A stretch of DNA of 41,096 bases from a virus, in the IMG/VR virus record IMGVR_UViG_3300012925_000005, positions 1-41,096 of that record; one strand, 5' to 3'. A program made the position numbers and the translations under genes. Position 1 is the stretch's first letter, and each line of letters starts with the position of its first letter. The notes beneath the pieces were generated by a model. That model did not search any database. It was not told the DNA's origin and saw nothing but the letters and a program-made list of their open reading frames with translations. Positions 16,028 through 22,108 of the stretch are shown one piece after another.

Positions 16028-16348
16028 AACAAGCTAACGGGGTAAGGAGGGATTTGAATAATATTTTCCTACTTTATAAGCCTCCGTGAGAATCTACATA
16101 CTGGATTCTTTCGGGAGGCTAGCATAAAGGTCGGGTCTCTATTGTTCACGTTAACTTCGTAACATATGCTTAAACCTATTAAGCGTTATGTTCCAGCTAT
16201 AAATCCTTTGGCCAAGACTATATACGTAAGACCCACAGTCACACGTACTGGCATTGTGCGCAAAGCTTCTATTCGCCGACCGAAATTCCGTCATGGAATA
16301 ACGATGGGCTATAGAATGATGTAGTTTGGTAAACCCCGTTAGCTTGTT
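16028..16348. other. 321-bp element closed by 16-bp inverted repeats
   Basis: AACAAGCTAACGGGGT (16028-16043) recurs inverted and exact at 16333-16348. Inside, AGCCTCC/GGAGGCT with an inner AGAATC/GATTCT (about 16079-16120), GGTCGG/CCGACC, GGGTCT/AGACCC, and a hairpin over an ATG at 16166 add more pairing. It could be a large folded RNA or a MITE-like insertion. No target-site duplication is visible just outside the repeats. Confidence 0.55.
16166..16324 (+). CDS. Possible basic protein inside the inverted-repeat element
   Basis: A 52-residue plus-strand frame, MLKPIKRYVPAINPLAKTIY to HGITMGYRMM, strongly basic with plausible composition. Its ATG lies in the stem of a 12-bp hairpin (16161-16193) with no Shine-Dalgarno, so translation would be restrained. 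It may instead be chance within a structured RNA. Confidence 0.35.
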   Translation: MLKPIKRYVPAINPLAKTIYVRPTVTRTGIVRKASIRRPKFRHGITMGYRMM

Positions 16349-16364
16349 ATAAATAATTCTTCAA

Positions 16365-16727
16365 CTAAATCTCTCTAGAATTAATCTCATCAATCTTCTT
16401 TTGACATTCTTGACGAGTTTGAAAAACATTATTACACTTAAGACGAAATTCAAAGAATTCTTTTCCGTGAAAACTATTTTCTTCAGCAATTCCTAATGAA
16501 TTTATAAAAAAATAATTCTCATTTTCTTCATCGGGTACCCAACGAGGAGATGATACTAATTTATAACCTAAATCATCTAATTCTTCTTGAGTGAAACATG
16601 TTATAGTTCTTCCGTTATATTCCTGTTTAGTTAAAGCTAAATATTCATTTTTTGAAACATCAATAATTATTATTGTCCAACTACTATTTCCAATTTTACT
16701 CCCCACTGGATATTTTATTTTTTGCAT
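16365..16727 (-). CDS. Hypothetical protein with C-terminal helix
   Basis: A 120-residue protein starting MQKIKYPVGSKIGNSSWTII, with an Ile-rich beta N-terminus and RTITCFTQEELDDLGYK in the middle. An in-frame ATG at 16736 would add three residues. It overlaps the preceding gene's stop. No family recognised. Confidence 0.55.
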   Translation of the reverse strand: MQKIKYPVGSKIGNSSWTIIIIDVSKNEYLALTKQEYNGRTITCFTQEELDDLGYKLVSSPRWVPDEENENYFFINSLGIAEENSFHGKEFFEFRLKCNNVFQTRQECQKKIDEINSREI

Positions 16728-16900
16728 ACTGTACAAATATTAGTTTTTAAAAACTCATTATTCTTTATCTTAGCTATCAAATCAAAAATACTTTCTACCG
16801 CTCGATTCAACTTCTCTTCATTAGGATTAACATCACCCAAAGCATACCAAAGTCGTGTACTAATCTCTATCCGTAATTTTTCTTTTTGTTTTTCAGTCAT
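16715..16900 (-). CDS. Hypothetical helical protein with terminal CxxC
   Basis: A 61-residue protein, MTEKQKEKLRIEISTRLWYA.., ending ICTVCKK. The body is helical. It is coupled by overlap to the gene at 16727. Similar small phage proteins with YALGDVNPNEEKL-like centres are of unknown function. Confidence 0.55.
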   Translation of the reverse strand: MTEKQKEKLRIEISTRLWYALGDVNPNEEKLNRAVESIFDLIAKIKNNEFLKTNICTVCKK

Positions 16901-16906
16901 AGTTCA

Positions 16907-17005
16907 TTAGTTAACAAGTTTAAAAATCAATACCAAAGTTATCGCCAGAAATATTTGCATCGTTATCAGTCTGAAGGCTTGCTGCTGAGTGGGAGTGACG
17001 GTCAT
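16907..17005 (-). CDS. Small single-span membrane peptide
   Basis: A 32-residue frame MTVTPTQQQAFRLITMQIFL.. whose second half is a hydrophobic helix (FLAITLVLIFKLV). It sits 7 bp after the next gene's start side and 1 bp from the adjacent reading frame, within a co-directional cluster. A membrane micropeptide seems plausible. Confidence 0.45.
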   Translation of the reverse strand: MTVTPTQQQAFRLITMQIFLAITLVLIFKLVN

Positions 17006-17006
17006 A

Positions 17007-17366
17007 TCAATTTAGTTTATCTTTAATTTCCTGAATTTTCCGTTCCATCCATGATGAATAAAAAGTGTTGAAGTCTGGGTTCTTACTGGTATGATCTCTC
17101 CAAAAAATAAATAAACAATTTTTTAATCGTTTCGAGGGTGATACTTCATCACGAAACTCTGGAGCATTCTCTTTGGGAATTTCTTCTTCTTTAAATGAAT
17201 TAACTGAAAATACCAGCCAGCCCTGCTTATTGCTATGCTGTGTCACTGTTACAAGATCTTCAGGAGTTACTTCGTTCAGATAGAACATGAGTTTTCGTGT
17301 TCCATCAGCCATCTGACCTTTATCTATAAGGGTAGCAGGAAGTTTAATAATTTCTTTATTTTTCAT
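17007..17366 (-). CDS. Phage hypothetical protein, SPSKRL type
   Basis: A 119-residue protein with an N-terminal beta domain (LMFYLNEVTPEDLVTVTQHS) and a helical C-terminus, SPSKRLKNCLFIFWRDH..FNTFYSSWMERKIQEIKDKL. The C-terminal (S/T)PSxRLRxxLF pattern recurs in hypothetical proteins from early regions of many phages and might touch replication proteins. No direct evidence. Confidence 0.6.
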   Translation of the reverse strand: MKNKEIIKLPATLIDKGQMADGTRKLMFYLNEVTPEDLVTVTQHSNKQGWLVFSVNSFKEEEIPKENAPEFRDEVSPSKRLKNCLFIFWRDHTSKNPDFNTFYSSWMERKIQEIKDKLN

Positions 17367-17367
17367 A

Positions 17368-17487
17368 CTACTTAAACATTACATACCCCCAACCCCCCAA
17401 TGCTGCCAGAGAGACGATAATAAAAAGGATAGACCAAAAAGGGAGAACGTATTTTTGGAAGAGATGATCAAAGGTGGAAGGGGTCAT
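17368..17487 (-). CDS. Small membrane protein
   Basis: A 39-residue protein MTPSTFDHLFQKYVLPFWSI.. with one transmembrane helix (SILFIIVSLAALGGWGYVMF). It overlaps neither neighbour and is 2 bp from the next gene. An accessory membrane peptide of unknown role. Confidence 0.5.
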   Translation of the reverse strand: MTPSTFDHLFQKYVLPFWSILFIIVSLAALGGWGYVMFK

Positions 17488-17502
17488 AAAATTTATTTGA
17501 AA

Positions 17503-17733
17503 TTATAAAATATTTTTTTCTACTTCGTGAGTTATAAATTCTTTAAAACTTTTTCCATCATTCAAAAACTTATTTACTCCTTTCACATCATCATCTGGAA
17601 TATTATATTCATAACAATCGCATTCCGAAAGACCTCCATCAAGAAAAAATTTGCACATTAGCCCATGCCGAACATCACGTCCAATTTTAAGTAATTCTTT
17701 TCTAAATTGTTTTTTACTTTTTATTATTCTCAT
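17503..17733 (-). CDS. Small hypothetical protein
   Basis: A 76-residue protein, MRIIKSKKQFRKELLKIGRD.., with a Cys cluster CECDCYEYN-like (SECDCYEYN) near the middle. Its ATG overlaps the upstream gene's stop (ATGA). Unrecognised. Confidence 0.55.
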   Translation of the reverse strand: MRIIKSKKQFRKELLKIGRDVRHGLMCKFFLDGGLSECDCYEYNIPDDDVKGVNKFLNDGKSFKEFITHEVEKNIL

Positions 17734-17864
17734 AAATTTTTATAATTTAGTAAAGTAAATATTTCACCTAATTCTTTATGCTGGGTGGACTTACAAATAA
17801 CACACGTTTTCATGTATGGGTCAGCGTTGAGGATCTTTCTAATTTTCAGAGGAATCGGACTCAT
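17730..17864 (-). CDS. Small CxxC protein
   Basis: A 44-residue protein, MSPIPLKIRKILNADPYMKT, then CVICKSTQHKEL. The CVIC knuckle and HK could be part of an HNH-like or zinc-ribbon site, but the protein is too short for a nuclease. It overlaps both neighbours by 4 bp, a tightly coupled operon. Confidence 0.55.
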   Translation of the reverse strand: MSPIPLKIRKILNADPYMKTCVICKSTQHKELGEIFTLLNYKNL

Positions 17865-18541
17865 ACTCCACAACCTTTACAATGATTAGCTTGGCATAAA
17901 ACACTACAGACATGTCCTCTCCCACCTTTTCTATCTATTTCTTTATTACATATTTTACAAATTTCAATTGGGTCAATGTTATGAGGATAAATAGTATCTC
18001 CGAGAGATATAGCACAATTAGCTTTACCTATAGCTTTATCTCTTGATAGATCAACATCATACTCTTTCAAAGAACTTATAATCTTTTTCGCTGCTATAAT
18101 AATCCACATTTCATCAGGTAAGAGTTCACTGTGTTTTTCGTACTCACTTCTGATTCTATTGCTGATTATATTTTCAATATAAAACCATTTATTTTGATCT
18201 TTTCCAAAATATTCTTTAAGATTTTTAATACTTGGTGGAACGTATTTCTGTTCTCCAGCGAATCTTAACTCCTCAAACTTATGATCGATTTTGTTTTTGA
18301 CTTGTTCAATCCTCTCAAATACTTTGACTATATCCCCCTCATAAATCTCCTTGCTATTCTTGTCTTTGATATCGGTATATTGAGTTTTAGTATTTTCTTT
18401 TTTTTTGTTAAGAGGATCGTATAAAAAAGCACTTACATTTTCTGGTAGTCCATATTCAAAACCCAATTGATGAGTTATTTCATCTAAAGTTGCATAATAC
18501 CACTTACCATCATTCAGAATTCTGAATTTAATTTCGCGCAT
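17861..18541 (-). CDS. YopX-domain protein with a C-terminal zinc-binding extension
   Basis: A 226-residue protein starting at the ATG at 18541 (an upstream GTG or ATG would add 12). Residues 1-75 follow the YopX pattern (MREIKFRILNDGKWYYAT, TQYTDIKDKNSKEIYEGDIV) but the normal remainder of YopX is missing. It is replaced by a helical region and a C-terminal ICKICNKEID..HVCSVLCQANHCKGCG cluster of eight Cys/His, likely zinc-binding. A mosaic gene; compare the complete YopX at 24881. Confidence 0.7.
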   Translation of the reverse strand: MREIKFRILNDGKWYYATLDEITHQLGFEYGLPENVSAFLYDPLNKKKENTKTQYTDIKDKNSKEIYEGDIVKVFERIEQVKNKIDHKFEELRFAGEQKYVPPSIKNLKEYFGKDQNKWFYIENIISNRIRSEYEKHSELLPDEMWIIIAAKKIISSLKEYDVDLSRDKAIGKANCAISLGDTIYPHNIDPIEICKICNKEIDRKGGRGHVCSVLCQANHCKGCGV

Positions 18542-18543
18542 AT

Positions 18544-19008
18544 TTATTTTTGAATTACGAAAAGACCATACCCACATTTCATTTCTTCTTTAAGCCATCC
18601 AAAAACTAAAGTCCATTTTCCTTGAATTAAATGAAGCCCTGTAATGCGAATATCTCCTTTCGAATCGCGCAGCAGAGTCCCGGGAAATACTAAATATTTA
18701 TCTTTTGAAACGTCAGATAAAAATTCCTGATGTTCTAAAAAATATTGTGCTCCAGAAAGACCGACATTCCCTTTGCGTCTAGTAGCTCTGCGAAGCATCT
18801 CTTTTGTGGCAATAGATTTTTCTCCTTTTTCTAAAATACTCTCAAATTTAAAATTATTTTTATGAAAATAATAAAAGGGAGCATCTTTAATTATTTTCCA
18901 TCCTTCTGGAATTTGATAAAATTTTTTTGGAATCTTTTTGCCGTTAAATTTTTTAAGGCAATAATCTTCATAAATTTCTTGAGATATTTCAACTTTAATT
19001 TTTCGCAT
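18544..19008 (-). CDS. Hypothetical early protein
   Basis: A 154-residue protein beginning MRKIKVEISQEIYEDYCLKK. A GTG at 19029 would add seven residues. It is basic, with RRATRRKGNVGLSGAQYFL near the middle and a beta C-terminus (GLHLIQGKWTLVFGWLKEE). The gap to the next gene is 2 bp. Family not recognised. Confidence 0.55.
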   Translation of the reverse strand: MRKIKVEISQEIYEDYCLKKFNGKKIPKKFYQIPEGWKIIKDAPFYYFHKNNFKFESILEKGEKSIATKEMLRRATRRKGNVGLSGAQYFLEHQEFLSDVSKDKYLVFPGTLLRDSKGDIRITGLHLIQGKWTLVFGWLKEEMKCGYGLFVIQK

Positions 19009-19047
19009 ATGAACACAATTATTATTCACTGGATTGAGTAAAAAAAT

Positions 19048-19572
19048 TTATTTCTTAGCTTTTAAAGTTTCTTTGACCGATTCGAATCCGTGATCAATTC
19101 TTGCTTCGTGTTTACGGTTATTCACACCTGTGGATAAGTTTTCTTTAAAACCACTATATATATTCTTTTCATTCTTATCATTATTGACATTATTGTATGT
19201 GGCATTTTGTTGTTCATTTGATGTTATTTTGCTGTTATTCTGTTGTCCATCACCTTGGTATAAATTCCACCCTTTAATCTTAACTATGCTGAATTTATTG
19301 GTGGATTTGATGTCCAAATTTCCAAATTCACTCAGTTTAGCTAGACAATTTCTGACTGTCGATGCACTCATTTTAAGTTCTTCTGCGGCAGAAAAACGCC
19401 CGTAGACGAACTCACCTGGATTGAGGGTTACTTTCTGAAAGCCAAGCACGATTTGCTGTTTCCGATGACTGGCTTTTAAAAGCGTCCACATCCAAACTTT
19501 CAATATCTTTTCATTGTCAAAGGTGGGACTATCCAAGAGTTTACGGTGGACTTTGATCCATCCTTCGCTCAT
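19048..19572 (-). CDS. Replication protein with DnaD-like winged-helix N-terminus
   Basis: A 174-residue protein. The first 95 residues follow the phage replisome-organiser pattern: GWIKVHRKLLDSPTFDNEKI, KVWMWTLLKASHRKQQIVLG, NPGEFVYGRFSAAEEL, and STVRNCLAKLSEFGNL as the winged helix. The C-terminus is Asn/Gln-rich and disordered and lacks a DnaD tail. It would recruit host replication proteins to the phage origin, as no polymerase or helicase is encoded. Confidence 0.75.
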   Translation of the reverse strand: MSEGWIKVHRKLLDSPTFDNEKILKVWMWTLLKASHRKQQIVLGFQKVTLNPGEFVYGRFSAAEELKMSASTVRNCLAKLSEFGNLDIKSTNKFSIVKIKGWNLYQGDGQQNNSKITSNEQQNATYNNVNNDKNEKNIYSGFKENLSTGVNNRKHEARIDHGFESVKETLKAKK

Positions 19573-19635
19573 AGGAATAGGGGATTAGGAGAAGTATTTA
19601 TAGTTTGATAAGCACTGAAACCATTAAATACAACT

Positions 19636-19980
19636 CTATCTTTCAAAATAAAACTTAAACTCTTTTATTTTTCTCACTCGTTTAAATCCAAAATAAAAGT
19701 TAATTTCATCAATATGTTTATTGAGTTTTTCAATAACCTTTATTCTGAATTGTTCTAAATTTCTTGGCCCTTTAGCATTATTACAAGGGAAACAACAGGC
19801 ACGTAAATTTTCTTCTTTTCCTCCACCACCTTGTGATTTAGGATTAATATGATCAAAACAAATTATTTTAGTATCTTTAGTTAGGATAGTTCCACAATAT
19901 TGGCATTTATAACTATCTCTTTTAAGAACTCTAGATTTTATTGTATTACCTTCCCAGAATTTTGAATTTAGAAAACCCAT
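19636..19980 (-). CDS. HNH endonuclease
   Basis: A 114-residue protein starting at the ATG at 19980 (MGFLNSKFWEGNTIKSRVLK). A zinc knuckle CQYCG and FDHINPKSQGGGG supply the DH catalytic pair, with LRACCFPCNNAKGPRN closing the HNH fold. These are the standard McrA/HNH features. Upstream open reading continues to 20202 but into the tRNA and operator region and is not coding. Could aid packaging or act as a mobile nuclease. Confidence 0.85.
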   Translation of the reverse strand: MGFLNSKFWEGNTIKSRVLKRDSYKCQYCGTILTKDTKIICFDHINPKSQGGGGKEENLRACCFPCNNAKGPRNLEQFRIKVIEKLNKHIDEINFYFGFKRVRKIKEFKFYFER

Positions 19981-19998
19981 ATAATATGAATTAAGTTT

Positions 19999-20070
19999 TA
20001 CGATAGTATCGTAGTACTGAAGTTCTGAACTCGTCCTGTCGGGGTGGGGGAACGGTACGATTTTATCGTA
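19999..20070. promoter_or_regulatory. Two operator-like palindromes upstream of HNH gene
   Basis: TACGATAGTATCGTA (19999-20013) and TACGATTTTATCGTA (20056-20070) share perfect TACGAT/ATCGTA half-sites with a 3-base spacer, centres 57 bp apart. A further half-site, TTACGATC, follows near 20075. This is the pattern of a dimeric repressor operator controlling the minus-strand genes downstream. Confidence 0.5.
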
Positions 20071-20103
20071 TTGTTTACGATCATTATGCGAGAGACTATG
20101 AGC

Positions 20104-20123
20104 CAGTGAAGGAGGGGGCACTG
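20104..20123. ncRNA. Hairpin displaying AAGGAGGGGG loop, copy 1
   Basis: CAGTG (20104-20108) and CACTG (20119-20123) pair around AAGGAGGGGG. On the minus strand the loop reads CCCCCTCCTT, like the 16S anti-Shine-Dalgarno. A second copy at 21151-21170 has the same loop and a compensated closing pair. Confidence 0.5.
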
Positions 20124-20163
20124 ACCGATTAACATGATGAAAGATGGGCGTAAGTGGTTTTAG

Positions 20164-20236
20164 TGGGATAGAAGAGAGTCGAACTCTTGCTGAGACCTCC
20201 ACAAAGTCTCGTGCTGACCCTTACACTACTATCCCC
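20164..20236 (-). tRNA. tRNA-His (GTG)
   Basis: On the minus strand the acceptor GGGATAG pairs with CTATCCC, with an extra G at -1 (20236) as in tRNA-His. The D arm is GTGT..GCAC, the anticodon stem AGACT/GGTCT with loop TTGTGGA (anticodon GTG), and the T arm AAGAG-TTCGACT-CTCTT. The discriminator is A and no CCA is encoded. All arms close correctly. It could supply histidine codon reading late in infection or act as an integration or recombination landmark. Confidence 0.92.
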
Positions 20237-20250
20237 ATGATAACTATCTT

Positions 20251-20357
20251 AGTGTAGAGAGTAAGGACTCATGCCTCGATCCCTACAAGAGGGGATATAC
20301 CCAACTCCCTAGGCATGTATATTGGGGTTGGTCTTAACCTTACAATTTCTCTACACT
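20251..20357. ncRNA. Pseudoknot-like structured element beside tRNA-His
   Basis: Outer stem: 20251-20266 pairs with 20338-20357 (16 bp, one 4-base bulge). Inside, CATGCCT (20270-20276) pairs with AGGCATG (20311-20317), enclosing the hairpin ATCCC/GGGAT (20279-20296). CCAAC (20301-20305) can pair outward with GTTGG (20327-20331), giving an interlocked fold. The strand is unknown; it lies immediately upstream of tRNA-His on the minus strand. A second set of weaker pairs fills 20386-20455. Confidence 0.5.
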
Positions 20358-20464
20358 TAAATAACTATCTGATTCCTCCCCACCGTACTTCATGTAGTTG
20401 TCCTAAACTTGCAAGGATGGGATAACTGTATGCCATGGAAATACCAATGGGGGAGAGCAGAGAA

Positions 20465-20782
20465 CTATTCGGCTTTTGGTTCTTCTTTTGGTTGGTTATT
20501 TTTACCTTCATTTTCGATTCTCGAAATCACTTCCCAATCTCCTGATCTTATCTTATTAATCTTTTCCTGAACTTGTTTGAGATTTTCTTTTTTCTTATTT
20601 AATTCTGCTTCATTTTTTTTGATGTCTACTAATATCCCGTTCATCTTGCTAAACTGGTTTAAAAGTAATTTTGACACTTCATCACGACGCTGCACAATGA
20701 AATTTCGAGAAACTTCCGAAACCAAAATAGAAAGGTCTATTTCTTTTTGAATATCCTCTTTTTGAAAGATTGGATCTTCCAT
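20465..20782 (-). CDS. Helical hypothetical protein
   Basis: A 105-residue protein with coiled-coil content (FSKMNGILVDIKKNEAELNK, then KKENLKQVQEKINKIR) and an acidic disordered tail (KNNQPKEEPKAE). Proteins of this type often neighbour annealing or single-strand-binding genes in phages. No direct function. Confidence 0.55.
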   Translation of the reverse strand: MEDPIFQKEDIQKEIDLSILVSEVSRNFIVQRRDEVSKLLLNQFSKMNGILVDIKKNEAELNKKKENLKQVQEKINKIRSGDWEVISRIENEGKNNQPKEEPKAE

Positions 20783-20803
20783 AAATATATGGTTAAAAAT
20801 AAA

Positions 20804-21109
20804 CTATTTCTTTTTACTCGTTTTCTTTACCGGCTTTTTATTCATCTGTTTGGGATGTTTTTTCTTTTGCATAGTAGATTTATTAGACGCCTTAAGTGGC
20901 GAAGTTTCATTTTCCATAAAAATTACTAGATTATTATCAATATTCTGTATAGCTTTAATTTGCCATCCGGTTTTTCCAGAAAGATTTAAATTATTCTCTA
21001 CCTCTAAAATTTTCATCTCAATTTCAAAAATTTTATCATTAGTTTTTTTTGTTACATCTTCAAAAGCATTTTTTGAAATTAAAAATATTTTATATTCAAA
21101 TTTTTTCAT
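20804..21109 (-). CDS. DUF4177-like small protein with basic tail
   Basis: A 101-residue protein. KKFEYKIFLISKN.., NLNLSGKTGWQIKAIQNI and NLVIFMENE follow the DUF4177 pattern (short beta-alpha-beta, Gly-x-x-GW). The last 25 residues are Lys-rich and disordered, an extension not usual for the family. It is separated from the downstream gene by 21 bp. Confidence 0.6.
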   Translation of the reverse strand: MKKFEYKIFLISKNAFEDVTKKTNDKIFEIEMKILEVENNLNLSGKTGWQIKAIQNIDNNLVIFMENETSPLKASNKSTMQKKKHPKQMNKKPVKKTSKKK

Positions 21110-21150
21110 ATAATAAATTATTATTTAGCCACGACTGCCGTCCAGGCAAG

Positions 21151-21170
21151 GAGTGAAGGAGGGGGCACTC
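21151..21170. ncRNA. Hairpin displaying AAGGAGGGGG loop, copy 2
   Basis: GAGTG (21151-21155) and CACTC (21166-21170) pair around the same AAGGAGGGGG loop as copy 1. The closing pair is G-C here and C-G there, a compensatory change. A larger GCCACG/CGTGGC stem (21128-21192) encloses it. Confidence 0.5.
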
Positions 21171-21222
21171 TCACCTGAAGGGCATGCGTGGCTGGTCGTA
21201 CAGCTCGCGACTGCACCACCAG

Positions 21223-21531
21223 TTATGAAATTACGCGATTATTCCTGCTCCAGCTCCTGCTCCAGCTCCAGCTCCTGTTCCCGCTCCCGCTCCTGTTCCC
21301 GCTCCCGCTCCTGTTCCCGCTCCCGCTCCTGTTCCCGCTCCCGCTCCAGCTCCTGTTCCCGCTCCCGCTCCTGTTCCCGCTCCCGCTCCAGCTCCTGCTC
21401 CCGCTCCCGCTCCCGCTCCTGCTCCTGTTCCCGCTCCCGCTCCCGCTCCCGCTCCTGCTCCAGCTCCAGCTCCAGCTCCTGCTCCAGCTATTTTCGTAAC
21501 CAACTCTTAAAAATGTTTGGTTAACTAACAT
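21223..21531 (-). CDS. Serine-dipeptide repeat protein
   Basis: A 102-residue protein. MLVNQTFLRVGYENSW leads into about 80 residues of Ser or Asn alternating with Trp, Arg or Gly (SRSGSGSGNRSRSGSG style), then RNNRVIS. The ATG at 21531 lies one base from the stop of the upstream gene and has the local A/T-rich leader, so this phase is the likely real one. Encoded by hexanucleotide repeats; all other phases are also open. Confidence 0.5.
   Translation of the reverse strand: MLVNQTFLRVGYENSWSRSWSWSWSRSGSGSGSGNRSRSGSGSGSRSWSGSGNRSGSGNRSWSGSGNRSGSGNRSGSGNRSGSGNRSWSWSRSWSRNNRVIS
21236..21490. repeat. Hexanucleotide tandem repeat tract
   Basis: About 250 bp of degenerate 6-base units (GGAGCN or GGAACA on the minus strand, the inverse on plus). 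It creates long open frames in several phases and encodes the Ser-rich repeats. Length changes by slipped replication are expected. Confidence 0.85.
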
Positions 21532-21532
21532 A

Positions 21533-21859
21533 TTATTTTTGTTTATCAAATAAAGGATGACTCCAATCAAATATATCAACAATACTTCCGACAGCTACAC
21601 GATACAAGCCTTTCACGGGTTCAATTTCATTGGCCTCACCAGTCTTAAGGAAATCGGAGAAACGTCCTGTATCTGGAATCCATGAAGCATTTGAAAAAAC
21701 TAAGAAGTTTCCTTTAATGTCATCCAATTTTCCAACAACATAATGAGTTACGGTACGAATAAAATATTTTTCTCCGATTTGAACAGGTAATTCTTGTTCG
21801 GATGAATTTTCTTTCTTCATCAACAAAGTGATAAGTTCTAAAAGCGTGTCTTTTTGCAT
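21533..21859 (-). CDS. Conserved phage protein of unknown function
   Basis: A 108-residue protein. KYFIRTVTHYVVGKLDDIKG, FLVFSNASWIPDTGRFSDFL and GSIVDIFDWSHPLFDKQK follow a pattern I recognise from many phage hypotheticals, a small beta domain with a conserved ASW..DTGRFSD core. Function has not been established. It is located in the recombination gene cluster. Confidence 0.65.
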   Translation of the reverse strand: MQKDTLLELITLLMKKENSSEQELPVQIGEKYFIRTVTHYVVGKLDDIKGNFLVFSNASWIPDTGRFSDFLKTGEANEIEPVKGLYRVAVGSIVDIFDWSHPLFDKQK

Positions 21860-21881
21860 ATTTTTTAGTTAAAATAAATAA

Positions 21882-22028
21882 TTACGCAATTGGTTCTAAG
21901 ATGTGATCTTCATGTTGTTTTTCTTCTTGAATATTCTTCTGGATTATTTCGTTATAGTGTTCCATATATAGACAAATGAAAGGTACTTCTTTACAATTGT
22001 CAGTAGAACATTCTAATTTTTCTTCCAT
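21882..22028 (-). CDS. Small acidic protein
   Basis: A 48-residue protein MEEKLECSTDNCKEVPFICL.. with four Cys early in the chain (LECSTDNC, FIC). A/T-rich leader, no Shine-Dalgarno. Could bind zinc; otherwise unknown. Confidence 0.5.
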   Translation of the reverse strand: MEEKLECSTDNCKEVPFICLYMEHYNEIIQKNIQEEKQHEDHILEPIA

Positions 22029-22108
22029 ATAATTTATTTAAACGGCACTTCAATTTGCGCCTTAAGCTTATCTTTGGCGGCTTGCAAGTGCGGGTTTAGT
22101 AATTTTTT

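Noticed and set aside
19981-20202. Longer HNH frame reaching the tRNA
   Set aside because: The extra residues cross the operator palindromes and the tRNA 3' end and lack HNH similarity.
21236-21490. Possible CRISPR array
   Set aside because: Units are six bases and contiguous, with no spacers or leader. It is a simple tandem repeat.
21153-21524. Plus-strand frames of Ser/Cys/Arg and Leu/Pro repeats
   Set aside because: They are the reverse reading of the hexanucleotide tract. The minus-strand phase with ATG at 21531 has better start context and operon spacing.
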